A DNA stretch of 5,589 bases from Verrucomicrobiaceae bacterium (GCA_003820635.1 RPOS01000178.1:1-5589), one strand, 5' to 3'. Positions 1-5,589 are shown, counted from the first letter of the stretch. The notes: a model not told the origin generated them from the sequence alone. Program-made: numbers and translations.

Positions 1-1
1 C

Positions 2-1624
2 GAGCACGACGGACGCTGGGTCTTCGCCAACGCCAACAACACGCCGCGCGTGGCGCGCATCAGCACGGAAACCTTCCGCACCGAGGAAATACTGGAAATT
101 CCCAATAGTTCGGGCAACCACTCATCGCCCTTCATCACCGAGAACTCGGAATACATCGTCGCGGGAACCCGCTTCAGCTACCCGCTGGATGACGAGGGTG
201 CCAATCCCGACGTGCCGATTGCCAGCTACAAGGACAATTTCAAGGCTACTTTCAGCATGATCTCGGTGGCTCCGGACACCGGCCGCATGAAGGTCGCCTT
301 CCAGGTGCTGTTGCCCGGCATCCACATCGACCTCGCACGTGCCGGCAAAGGCAAGTCCCACGGCTGGTTTTTCTTCTCATGCTACAACAGCGAACTCGCG
401 CACACCCTGCTCGAAGTCAACGCCTCGCAAAAGGACAAGGACTTCATCGGCGCGATCAATTGGAAGAAGTGCGAGGAATACATCAAGGCCGGCAAGGGCC
501 GCAAGTCGCGCAACAAGCACCTGCACCACGTCTGGAACGAGGAAACCCACAGCACCGAGTCCAAGGTCGAGGAGGAAGTGGTCATCCTCGATCCCACCGA
601 ACTGCCGGACATCTTCTATTTCATGCCCTGCCCGAAATCGCCACACGGCTGCGACACCGATCCCACCGGCAGCTATATCGTGGGCAGCGGCAAACTCGCC
701 GCGTTGATCCCCGTGTTCTCGTTCGACAAGATTCAGGCCGCCATCGCCGCCAAGGACTACGAGGGCGAGTTCGAAGGCATCCCGGTGCTCAAATACCAAT
801 CGGTCCTTCACGGCGAAGTGAAAAAACCCGGCCTTGGCCCGCTGCACACCGAGTTCGATGGCAAGGGCTTTGCTTACACCTCGATGTTCGTCACCTCCGA
901 GATCGTGAAATGGAACATCGAAACCCTCGAAGTGGTGGACCGCACGCCCACCTTCTACTCCGTCGGCCACATGACCATCCCCGGTGGATGCACCGCCAAG
1001 CCGCATGGAAAATACGCCATCGCCTACAACAAGATCACCAAGGACCGCTATCTGCCCACCGGCCCGGAACTCACCCAGTCCGCACAGTTGTATGATATCT
1101 CCGGCGACAAGATGAAGCTGCTGCTCGACTTCCCGACCGTCGGCGAGCCGCACTATGCCGAGGCCATTCCCGCCGAACTGATTGCGCCGCGCTCCAAAAA
1201 GATCTACAAACTCGAGGACAACCACCACCCCTACGCCACCAAGAGCGAGAAGGACGCAAAGGTCGTGCGCGAGGGCAACGTGGTCCGCGTTTACATGACC
1301 GCCATCCGCTCGCACCTCGCCCCTGACAACATCGAGGGCATCAAGGTCGGCGACGAGGTCTATTTCCACGTCACCAACCTCGAACAGGACTGGGACGTGC
1401 CGCACGGCTTCGCGGTCAAAGGTGGTAAAACCTCTGAGTTGCTGATCATGCCGGGCGAAACCTGCACCCTCAAGTGGACACCCACGCGCGTCGGCGTCTC
1501 ACCGTTCTATTGCACCGACTTCTGCTCGGCGCTGCATCAGGAAATGCAGGGATACGCCCGCGTTTCCCCGGCGGATTCCGATGTGCCGATCCGCTTCGGC
1601 ATCGGCGACACCGCACCGAAGTAG
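2..1624 (+). CDS. nosZ: Nitrous oxide reductase NosZ, clade II, 3' part (N-terminus outside window)
   Basis: Catalyses N2O + 2H+ + 2e- to N2 + H2O in the periplasm. The reading frame is open from base 2, where EHDGRWVFANANNTPRVARI matches a blade of the NosZ beta-propeller. The GTG at 50 is therefore an internal Val, not the start. About 540 residues are present; by comparison with family length about 100 are missing, including the signal peptide and the first two CuZ histidines (His129/130 in Pseudomonas stutzeri). The other five CuZ ligands can be placed by context: GNHSS (119-121), SPHGC (644-646), GPLHT (845-847), VGHMT (968-970) and GEPHY (1151-1153). The C-terminal cupredoxin domain has a full CuA site: His at 1403-1405, then Cys 1511, Cys 1523, His 1535 and Met 1544 in C-x3-C-x3-H-x2-M. 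The CTDFC loop is of clade II type. The enzyme looks intact and functional over the visible part. It is followed by a repeat-bearing spacer and nos accessory genes. Confidence 0.97.
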   Translation, partial: EHDGRWVFANANNTPRVARISTETFRTEEILEIPNSSGNHSSPFITENSEYIVAGTRFSYPLDDEGANPDVPIASYKDNFKATFSMISVAPDTGRMKVAFQVLLPGIHIDLARAGKGKSHGWFFFSCYNSELAHTLLEVNASQKDKDFIGAINWKKCEEYIKAGKGRKSRNKHLHHVWNEETHSTESKVEEEVVILDPTELPDIFYFMPCPKSPHGCDTDPTGSYIVGSGKLAALIPVFSFDKIQAAIAAKDYEGEFEGIPVLKYQSVLHGEVKKPGLGPLHTEFDGKGFAYTSMFVTSEIVKWNIETLEVVDRTPTFYSVGHMTIPGGCTAKPHGKYAIAYNKITKDRYLPTGPELTQSAQLYDISGDKMKLLLDFPTVGEPHYAEAIPAELIAPRSKKIYKLEDNHHPYATKSEKDAKVVREGNVVRVYMTAIRSHLAPDNIEGIKVGDEVYFHVTNLEQDWDVPHGFAVKGGKTSELLIMPGETCTLKWTPTRVGVSPFYCTDFCSALHQEMQGYARVSPADSDVPIRFGIGDTAPK

Positions 1625-1634
1625 GATTCCCACT

Positions 1635-1705
1635 GTGGCGCGGGCATCCTGCCCGCCGCCATCCCGGACTCCTTGAAAGACGCGCGGGCAAAATGCCCGA
1701 GCCAC
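1635..1705. repeat. Nested imperfect inverted repeat (REP/BIME-like) between nosZ and nosL
   Basis: The arms 1635-1656 and 1684-1705 pair at 19 of 22 positions (mismatches at 1640, 1648 and 1649), with a 27-nt centre. Each arm is itself a small hairpin. In the left arm CGGGCA (1641-1646) pairs with TGCCCG (1650-1655) around TCC. In the right arm CGGGCA (1685-1690) pairs with TGCCCG (1694-1699) around AAA. The outer GTGGC/GCCAC boxes close the structure. Two small palindromes in opposite orientation is the form of a REP-pair (BIME) element. No T-run follows, so a classic intrinsic terminator is unlikely. It may protect the nosZ mRNA 3' end or partly reduce read-through, but that is inference. 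Whether it is dispersed in the genome cannot be seen from this window. Confidence 0.8.
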
Positions 1706-1725
1706 GGACAGCAATATCAGCTAAC

Positions 1726-2775
1726 ATGAAAAAGCTCCACGTCATTACCCGGATACTGTTGGCCGTCGCAGCGCTCTCGATGCTCGGCGCTTACAAGCTG
1801 CCGATGTGGGAGATCCACCTCTGGGCACCGCAGTATCCGGAGGGGCTCAACATGAAAATCTGGCTCGATCACCTCAGTGGGGATTTTGACATCATCAACG
1901 GTCTCAACCACTACATCGGCATGGCCTTGATCAAGGAGGAGATGTTTCCGGAATTCAAATTCATGGGCTATGTCCTAGGATTCCTCATCTTCATGGGGCT
2001 GCTTCCGGTCATCATCGGCCGCCGTGTGTTTCTCCAAATTTTCGTTGCGCTCCTGTTTATCGCCGGCGCCCTCGGCCTGTGGGATTTCTACCGCTGGGGG
2101 CATGACTACGGCCATAACCTCGATCCCAAGGCGGCCATCTCGGTGCCCGGCATGACTTATGATCCACCGATCGTCGGTTACAAGGTGCTGCTCAACTTCA
2201 CCGCCTACTCAGGCCCGGACAAGGGTGGCTGGCTTCTCATCGTCGCAGGCGGCATCACGGTGGCTCTGCTTGCATGGGAACTGTTGCGCACACGCTCGAA
2301 ACGGATCACCAATATCGGGTCCGGAGATTTTGTGACGCTCGCTGCCATGGTGGGAGCCATGTTATTGCTTCCCGGCTGTGATCGCGGGCCGCAGGCCATC
2401 GACTTCGGCAAGGACTCCTGCGCCGAGTGCAACATGACCCTCGTGGACAAGCGCTTCGGCGCGGAATTCGTCACCGGCAGGGGCAAGGTCTTCAAGTTCG
2501 ACGATGTGAACTGCATGGTCGAGTTCATCGAACGCGAGCCCCACGCCGGTGACTCCGCCGCGCGGCGCTTCGTCGTCGCCTTCAACGGGGGCGGCGCGCT
2601 GGTGGAGGCGGACCATCTCGTTTTCGTGAAGCACAAGGATCTCCGCACGCCGATGCGCAGCCATGTCGCTGCGTTCCGTGACAAGGAATCGGCGCAGGCC
2701 ACGCTCGACGGCCTCGGCGAGGGCGGAAGCTTCCTCACCTGGCAGGATGTCATGAAAGAATTCCCCGCCCCATGA
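1726..2775 (+). CDS. nosL: Four-TM membrane domain fused to NosL copper-chaperone domain
   Basis: A protein of 349 residues. The ATG at 1726 is chosen because MKKLHVITRILL begins a membrane helix, while the frame further upstream only runs antiphase through nosZ. Residues 1-193 hold four predicted helices (about 7-27, 79-97, 102-119 and 169-187). The loops carry the motifs APQYPEGL (34-41), NGLNHYIGM (58-66) and WGHDYGHNLDP (124-134), which I recall from membrane proteins of nos clusters without a defined function. Cytoplasmic turns are basic (GRR 98-100; RTRSKR 188-193), giving N-in topology. A fifth hydrophobic stretch (202-217) ends in LLLPGC (Cys218), which resembles a lipobox. Residues 219-349 are a NosL domain with SCAECNM (Cys232, Cys235, Met237), KVFKFDDVNCM (Cys263, Met264) and the closing LTWQDVM. 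NosL delivers Cu(I) to the NosDFY machinery. The topology puts this domain in the periplasm as expected. The gene overlaps nosD by ATGA. No clear ribosome binding site precedes 1726. The NosL part is certain; the role of the membrane part is unknown. Confidence 0.92.
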   Translation: MKKLHVITRILLAVAALSMLGAYKLPMWEIHLWAPQYPEGLNMKIWLDHLSGDFDIINGLNHYIGMALIKEEMFPEFKFMGYVLGFLIFMGLLPVIIGRRVFLQIFVALLFIAGALGLWDFYRWGHDYGHNLDPKAAISVPGMTYDPPIVGYKVLLNFTAYSGPDKGGWLLIVAGGITVALLAWELLRTRSKRITNIGSGDFVTLAAMVGAMLLLPGCDRGPQAIDFGKDSCAECNMTLVDKRFGAEFVTGRGKVFKFDDVNCMVEFIEREPHAGDSAARRFVVAFNGGGALVEADHLVFVKHKDLRTPMRSHVAAFRDKESAQATLDGLGEGGSFLTWQDVMKEFPAP

Positions 2776-4037
2776 AAAAACTCACCCCGGTGCTGCTGGT
2801 TTGCCTACTGCCCGCCGCCGCAGCGGAACTCAACGTAGGCGAGGGGAAAACCCATGCCACGCTCGCGGCGGCCATCACAGCCGCCGCGGCAGGTGATACG
2901 ATCATTGTGCATCAGGGAATCTATCAGGAGAGCGGCCTGAAAGTGGACAAATCCATCAAACTGACCGGCCATGACTGGCCGGTGATCGATGGCCGGGGCA
3001 GCGGCGAAATCGTCACCATCACCGCGCCGGACGTCGAAATCAGCGGCTTCGAAATCCGCAACAGCGGTGTGAGCAGCCTGAACGACCTCGCGGGCATCAA
3101 GGTTGCGGATACCCGCAACGCCACGGTTTCCAACAACCGCCTGCGCCACTGCAATTTCGGCATCTATGTTTCCAAGGCCGGCGATTGCCGGATCATCGGC
3201 AACGATGTCCAGGGAAGACCCGGCGGCGAACAGGAATCCGGCAACGGCATCCATCTTTGGTCCTGCGACAACATCACCGTCACCGGCAACACCGTGCGCG
3301 ACCACCGCGATGGCATTTACCTCGAGTTTGCAAAGCAATCGGTCATCGAGCACAACACGGTCCAAGACAATCTGCGCTACGGGCTCCATTACATGTTTTC
3401 CCATGACAGCGCCTACCGCCACAACCGCTTCGAACGCAACGGCGCGGGCGTGGCGGTGATGTATACCCGCAACGTGGAAATGAGTTCCAACCACTTCGTC
3501 AACAACTGGGGCAGCTCCGCCTACGGGCTCATGCTCAAGGACATGACCGATGGTCACATCACCGGCAACACCTTCGAACGCAACTCGATCGCCATCGCGC
3601 TCCACGGCTCCAACCGCATGGAGATCGAGAACAACCGCTTCTCGGAAAACGGCTGGGCCATCCAGATCCAGCGCAGCAGCTCGGACAATACCTACCGCAG
3701 GAATAACTTCACCGGCAACTCCTTCGACATCGCCGCGGATGGCGAACTCGACAACAACCGATTTTCTAACAACCACTGGGACAAATACGAGGGCTACGAT
3801 CTCAAGCGCGACGGCATTGGCGATGTGCCCTTCCGCCCGGTCAGCCTCTACGCGGTGGTGGTCGGCCGCATTCCTTCATCCGTGTTGCTGCTCCGCAGCC
3901 CCGTCGTCCACCTGCTCGACCAAGCCGAGAAGGCCTTCCCCTCCATCACGCCGGAGCGGGTGGTGGATGAAAAACCCGCTATGCGTCCGAACCCGATCTC
4001 CCGTCATCCACAAATCAATCCAACCGAAAAACCATGA
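2772..4037 (+). CDS. nosD: Periplasmic copper-processing beta-helix protein NosD
   Basis: A protein of 421 residues, normal for NosD. A Sec signal peptide (MKKLTPVLLVCLLPAAAA) is probably cleaved before Glu19. Residues about 35-335 form repeated right-handed beta-helix rungs of the CASH/NosD type, seen as recurring I-x-x-N-x-(F/V)-x-x-N-x-x-G(I/V) units (for example NNRLRHCNFGIYVS and GNTFERNSIAIALHG). The signature GLHYMFSHDS lies at 204-213. The conserved C-terminal end follows: WDKYEGYDL, DGIGDVPFRPVSLY (to about 360), LLRSPVV and a final MRPNP. NosD receives Cu from NosL and works with the NosF2Y2 ABC transporter in assembling the CuZ site of NosZ, as known from the Pseudomonas system. 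The start overlaps the stop of the NosL fusion (2772-2775) and its stop overlaps the next start (4034-4037), so translation is probably coupled. Unlike the usual nosDFY order, a fasciclin gene separates it from nosF. Confidence 0.97.
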   Translation: MKKLTPVLLVCLLPAAAAELNVGEGKTHATLAAAITAAAAGDTIIVHQGIYQESGLKVDKSIKLTGHDWPVIDGRGSGEIVTITAPDVEISGFEIRNSGVSSLNDLAGIKVADTRNATVSNNRLRHCNFGIYVSKAGDCRIIGNDVQGRPGGEQESGNGIHLWSCDNITVTGNTVRDHRDGIYLEFAKQSVIEHNTVQDNLRYGLHYMFSHDSAYRHNRFERNGAGVAVMYTRNVEMSSNHFVNNWGSSAYGLMLKDMTDGHITGNTFERNSIAIALHGSNRMEIENNRFSENGWAIQIQRSSSDNTYRRNNFTGNSFDIAADGELDNNRFSNNHWDKYEGYDLKRDGIGDVPFRPVSLYAVVVGRIPSSVLLLRSPVVHLLDQAEKAFPSITPERVVDEKPAMRPNPISRHPQINPTEKP

Positions 4038-4597
4038 AACACGCATCCATCATCCGTATCCTGTTAGGAACGACCGCCGCATTGCTGCTGAGCCAGTGCA
4101 ACAAACCGTCGTCTGATAACGCCGCAGTCGATTCCGTCGACAGCGCGCCGGCCGCCGGCCAGTCCGCGGTGGCCGACGACGTCTCGCAGAAAGACATCGT
4201 CAAAGTCGCGGTTGGCAGCCCCGCACACACCACTCTGGTCGCCGCGGTCAAGGCCGCCGAACTGGTGGACGTGCTCTCCAACGCCGGCCCCTTCACCGTC
4301 TTCGCGCCCACCAACGAAGCCTTTGACAAGCTGCCCAAGGGCACCGTCGAGGATCTGTTGAAACCCGAAAACAAAGACAAGCTCGCCGATATCCTGCAAT
4401 ACCACGTGTTGGTCGGCGGATATCGCGAAGAAATGCTCACCGACGGCAAAACCCTCGGCACAGCCAGCGGTGGATCGGTCAAAATCTCCGTCAAGGACGG
4501 CAAGGTCGTCATCAACGACAGCGCCACCATCATCGGCACGGTAGTCGCGTCGAACGGGTTGGTGCACGTCGTGGACGCAGTTTTGCTTCCACAATGA
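4034..4597 (+). CDS. Fasciclin (FAS1)-domain putative lipoprotein in the nos operon
   Basis: A protein of 187 residues. The N-terminus MKHASIIRILLGTTAALLLSQC looks like a lipoprotein signal with Cys22 as the lipidated residue, though Gln at -1 is unusual (Gly, Ala or Ser is normal). An acidic, Ser/Ala-rich linker (23-50) leads to one FAS1 domain (about 53-187). Both conserved FAS1 boxes are visible: GPFTVFAPTNEAF (H1 box, 85-97) and GLVHVVDAVLLP (H2 box, 175-186), with the central LQYHVLVG (Tyr123-His124). FAS1 domains usually act in adhesion or protein-protein contact outside the cytoplasm; no copper or redox function is established. The 4-bp ATGA overlap with nosD ties its expression to the nos genes. 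An envelope-anchored partner or scaffold for NosZ or NosD is a reasonable guess but only inference. The family call is firm; function is unknown. Confidence 0.93.
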   Translation: MKHASIIRILLGTTAALLLSQCNKPSSDNAAVDSVDSAPAAGQSAVADDVSQKDIVKVAVGSPAHTTLVAAVKAAELVDVLSNAGPFTVFAPTNEAFDKLPKGTVEDLLKPENKDKLADILQYHVLVGGYREEMLTDGKTLGTASGGSVKISVKDGKVVINDSATIIGTVVASNGLVHVVDAVLLPQ

Positions 4598-4665
4598 AAG
4601 TCATCGATTGCTTTTTCATCCGCTTCGACGGTCACAGATTGCCTACGGCCATCCGGGAAGGCTTC

Positions 4666-4695
4666 GCGGGATCTTACTTGCTCGCAAGAGCTCGC
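4666..4695 (+). other. Imperfect hairpin in the fasciclin-nosF spacer
   Basis: Arms GCGGGATCTT (4666-4675) and AAGAGCTCGC (4686-4695) can form eight Watson-Crick pairs plus one G-U pair and one mismatch in RNA, around the 10-nt loop ACTTGCTCGC. Only TTT (4696-4698) follows, too short for a strong intrinsic terminator. It could lower read-through into nosFY or mark an RNA processing site. The loop side can alternatively pair as CTTGC/GCAAG (4677-4688). Confidence 0.45.
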
Positions 4696-4742
4696 TTTGG
4701 ATTGCCGCTACAATCATCTCATTCGCCGCATTCACACTCTTT

Positions 4743-4771
4743 TCTTGCGTCTTGTGTCTTGAAGTCTTGAG
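4743..4771. repeat. Degenerate tandem TCTTG repeat just upstream of nosF
   Basis: Four copies of TCTTG with 2-3 nt spacers occur in a row: TCTTGCG (4743), TCTTGTG (4750), TCTTGAAG (4757) and TCTTGAG (4765). They are followed by TCTCTGATC and the nosF ATG at 4781. The array occupies the place where a ribosome binding site and the 5' leader of nosF would be, and no purine-rich Shine-Dalgarno is present. The unit is short and the role unknown; slippage-generated repeat or protein-binding site are both possible. Confidence 0.65.
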
Positions 4772-4780
4772 TCTCTGATC

Positions 4781-5497
4781 ATGCTCGTCTCCAAACTCCT
4801 AACCAAATCCTTCGGCCGCCTGCGCGCCCTGGACGACGTGGACGTATCAATGGAGCGTGGCCAGTCGGTATTGCTGATCGGTCCCAATGGCTCCGGTAAA
4901 ACCACCTTCATCAAGTGCGTGCTCGGACTGGTGATCCCGGACAAGGGCGAGCTCACGCTCGACGGCACATGCCTGTTGGGAAACCCGGCTCCGCGCCGCA
5001 ACATCGGCTATATGCCGCAGATCGGCCGTTTCCCGGACCACCTCAAGGTCGGCCAGATCATCGACATGATGCGGGAAATCCGCCGCGGCACCCACACCCG
5101 CAGTGACGAGGACCTGATCGAGGCGTTTGAAATCGGCAAGTTTGCCCACAAAACGGCGCGCACCTTGTCCGGCGGCATGCGCCAGAAACTCAGCGCCTGC
5201 CTCGCCTTCCTCTTCGATCCGGAAATCCTCATTCTCGACGAACCCACCGCTGGTCTCGACCCGCTGGCGGCGGAAATCCTCAAGGAAAAAGTCCGCGCCG
5301 AGCGCGCGAAGAACAAACTCATCCTGCTGACTTCCCACATCCTCAGCGATCTCGACGAAATCACCAGCGACGTGCTCTATCTGATCGACGGCCGCGTCCG
5401 CTTCTACCGTCCCATCGCCGAGCTTTTCGAAGAACATGGCGATCCGAAACTCGGTCGCGTCATCGCCAAAATCATGCGTGAAACCGCCGATGCTTAA
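4781..5497 (+). CDS. nosF: Copper-processing ABC transporter ATPase NosF
   Basis: A protein of 238 residues, a single cytoplasmic ABC ATPase domain. Walker A GPNGSGKTT spans residues 34-42, with the Q-loop Gln80 in GYMPQ, signature LSGGMRQ (129-135), Walker B LILDE with Asp153 and catalytic Glu154, D-loop AGLD, and switch His186 in TSH. All catalytic elements are intact. NosF pairs as a dimer with two NosY subunits and powers the NosD-dependent step in NosZ copper-site assembly. The identification as NosF rather than a generic ABC-2 type ATPase rests on position after nosD and directly before a NosY-like start. The ATG at 4781 starts a normal ABC N-terminus (MLVSKLLTKSFGRLRALDDV), so no upstream start is needed. 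No clear ribosome binding site is seen. Its 3' end overlaps nosY by 8 bp. Confidence 0.95.
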   Translation: MLVSKLLTKSFGRLRALDDVDVSMERGQSVLLIGPNGSGKTTFIKCVLGLVIPDKGELTLDGTCLLGNPAPRRNIGYMPQIGRFPDHLKVGQIIDMMREIRRGTHTRSDEDLIEAFEIGKFAHKTARTLSGGMRQKLSACLAFLFDPEILILDEPTAGLDPLAAEILKEKVRAERAKNKLILLTSHILSDLDEITSDVLYLIDGRVRFYRPIAELFEEHGDPKLGRVIAKIMRETADA

Positions 5498-5589
5498 AAT
5501 CGTCAAATACGTCATTCGCGACATCATCCGCAGCCGCATCATCATTGCCTACGCGTTGATCCTTCTGGCCGCTTCGTTCGGCCTGTTCA
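5490..5589 (+). CDS. nosY: ABC transporter permease NosY, 5' end only
   Basis: The ATG at 5490 lies inside the last codons of nosF and reads MLKIVKYVIRDIIRSRIIIA followed by the hydrophobic YALILLAASFGLF to the window edge (33 codons). A short basic amphipathic N-terminus leading straight into the first transmembrane helix is typical of NosY/ABC-2 type permeases. NosY is the inner-membrane subunit that pairs with NosF and docks NosD. The 8-bp overlap (5490-5497) implies translation coupled to nosF. The call rests on 33 residues plus context; about seven-eighths of the gene is outside the window. Confidence 0.88.
   Translation, partial: MLKIVKYVIRDIIRSRIIIAYALILLAASFGLF

Larger units (their letters stand above)
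4598..4780. other. 183-bp non-coding spacer before nosF
   Basis: This is the only long gap in an otherwise tightly packed set of accessory genes. No credible reading frame, tRNA or FNR-type TTGAT-N4-ATCAA box was found, and no convincing -35/-10 pair. It contains short internal duplications: GATTGC at 4606, 4637 and 4700 (the last two extended as GATTGCC-TAC and GATTGCCGCTAC) and GCTCGC at 4680 and 4690. It also holds the hairpin and the TCTTG repeat listed separately. Its base composition is less GC-rich than the flanking genes near its 3' end. It may hold a secondary promoter for nosFY or be the remnant of an inserted repeat. Confidence 0.7.

Noticed and set aside
50..52. GTG as the start of nosZ
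   Set aside because: The frame is open to base 2 and the 16 codons upstream match the NosZ propeller, so this is an internal Val and the gene is cut by the window edge.
377..1405. Long antisense frame (342 codons) opposite nosZ
   Set aside because: It mirrors a strongly GC3-biased gene, has a low-complexity Val/Asp/Gly-rich product and no recognisable domain; a shadow frame.
1635..1705. Intrinsic terminator after nosZ
   Set aside because: The structure is strong but no T-run follows either hairpin, and co-directional nos genes continue; a REP-like repeat fits better.
1474..1725. N-terminal extension of the NosL fusion into nosZ
   Set aside because: The extra 84 residues are Arg-rich out-of-frame nosZ and repeat sequence; the ATG at 1726 gives a proper membrane-protein start.
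2805..3776. Long antisense frame (323 codons) opposite nosD
   Set aside because: The product is a repetitive Val/Ala/Asp-rich translation of the nosD beta-helix repeats in reverse; a shadow frame.
2772..4037. Tandem DNA repeats or CRISPR-like array in nosD
   Set aside because: Recurring AACAACCG-like words come from Asn-rich beta-helix turns in the protein, with irregular spacing and no spacers.
4598..4780. FNR/NNR-type operator upstream of nosF
   Set aside because: No sequence close to TTGAT-N4-ATCAA was found; the nearest, TTGAGTCTCTGATC, matches poorly in the right half.

Overview
The window is a slice of a nitrous oxide reduction (nos) gene cluster. All genes lie on the + strand and read in one direction. 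In order it holds the 3' part of nosZ (nitrous oxide reductase, start outside the window), a membrane protein fused to a NosL copper-chaperone domain, nosD, a small fasciclin-domain lipoprotein, nosF (ABC ATPase), and the first 33 codons of nosY (ABC permease).

The reductase is of the clade II ('atypical') type. Its CuA loop reads CTDFCSALHQEM where clade I enzymes have a Trp-containing C-x-W-F-C loop. The accessory genes follow a layout I associate with clade II clusters. The DNA is GC-rich with G/C favoured at third codon positions, and nosL, nosD, the fasciclin gene, nosF and nosY lack a clear Shine-Dalgarno sequence. Together with a nested palindromic repeat of the GTGGC-x-CGGGCA type, this suggests a GC-rich Verrucomicrobiota-like bacterium. 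That assignment is an inference from style and was not tested.

Layout: nosZ (2-1624) is followed by a 101-bp spacer filled mostly by an imperfect inverted repeat (1635-1705). Then come nosL-fusion (1726-2775), nosD (2772-4037) and the fasciclin gene (4034-4597), each joined to the next by a 4-bp ATGA stop/start overlap. A 183-bp spacer (4598-4780) contains an imperfect hairpin and a degenerate TCTTG tandem repeat. After it come nosF (4781-5497) and nosY (5490 onward), which overlap by 8 bp.

How the parts work together, from knowledge of the families: NosZ reduces N2O to N2 in the periplasm using the CuA electron-entry site and the CuZ catalytic cluster. NosL carries Cu(I) to the periplasmic beta-helix protein NosD. 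NosD sits on the NosF2Y2 ABC transporter, whose ATP-driven movement is needed for CuZ maturation. The fasciclin lipoprotein is not part of the core nosZDFYL set and its role is unknown. The most interesting points are the membrane-domain/NosL fusion with a lipobox-like fifth helix, the fasciclin gene placed between nosD and nosF, and the repeat or hairpin structures in both spacers.
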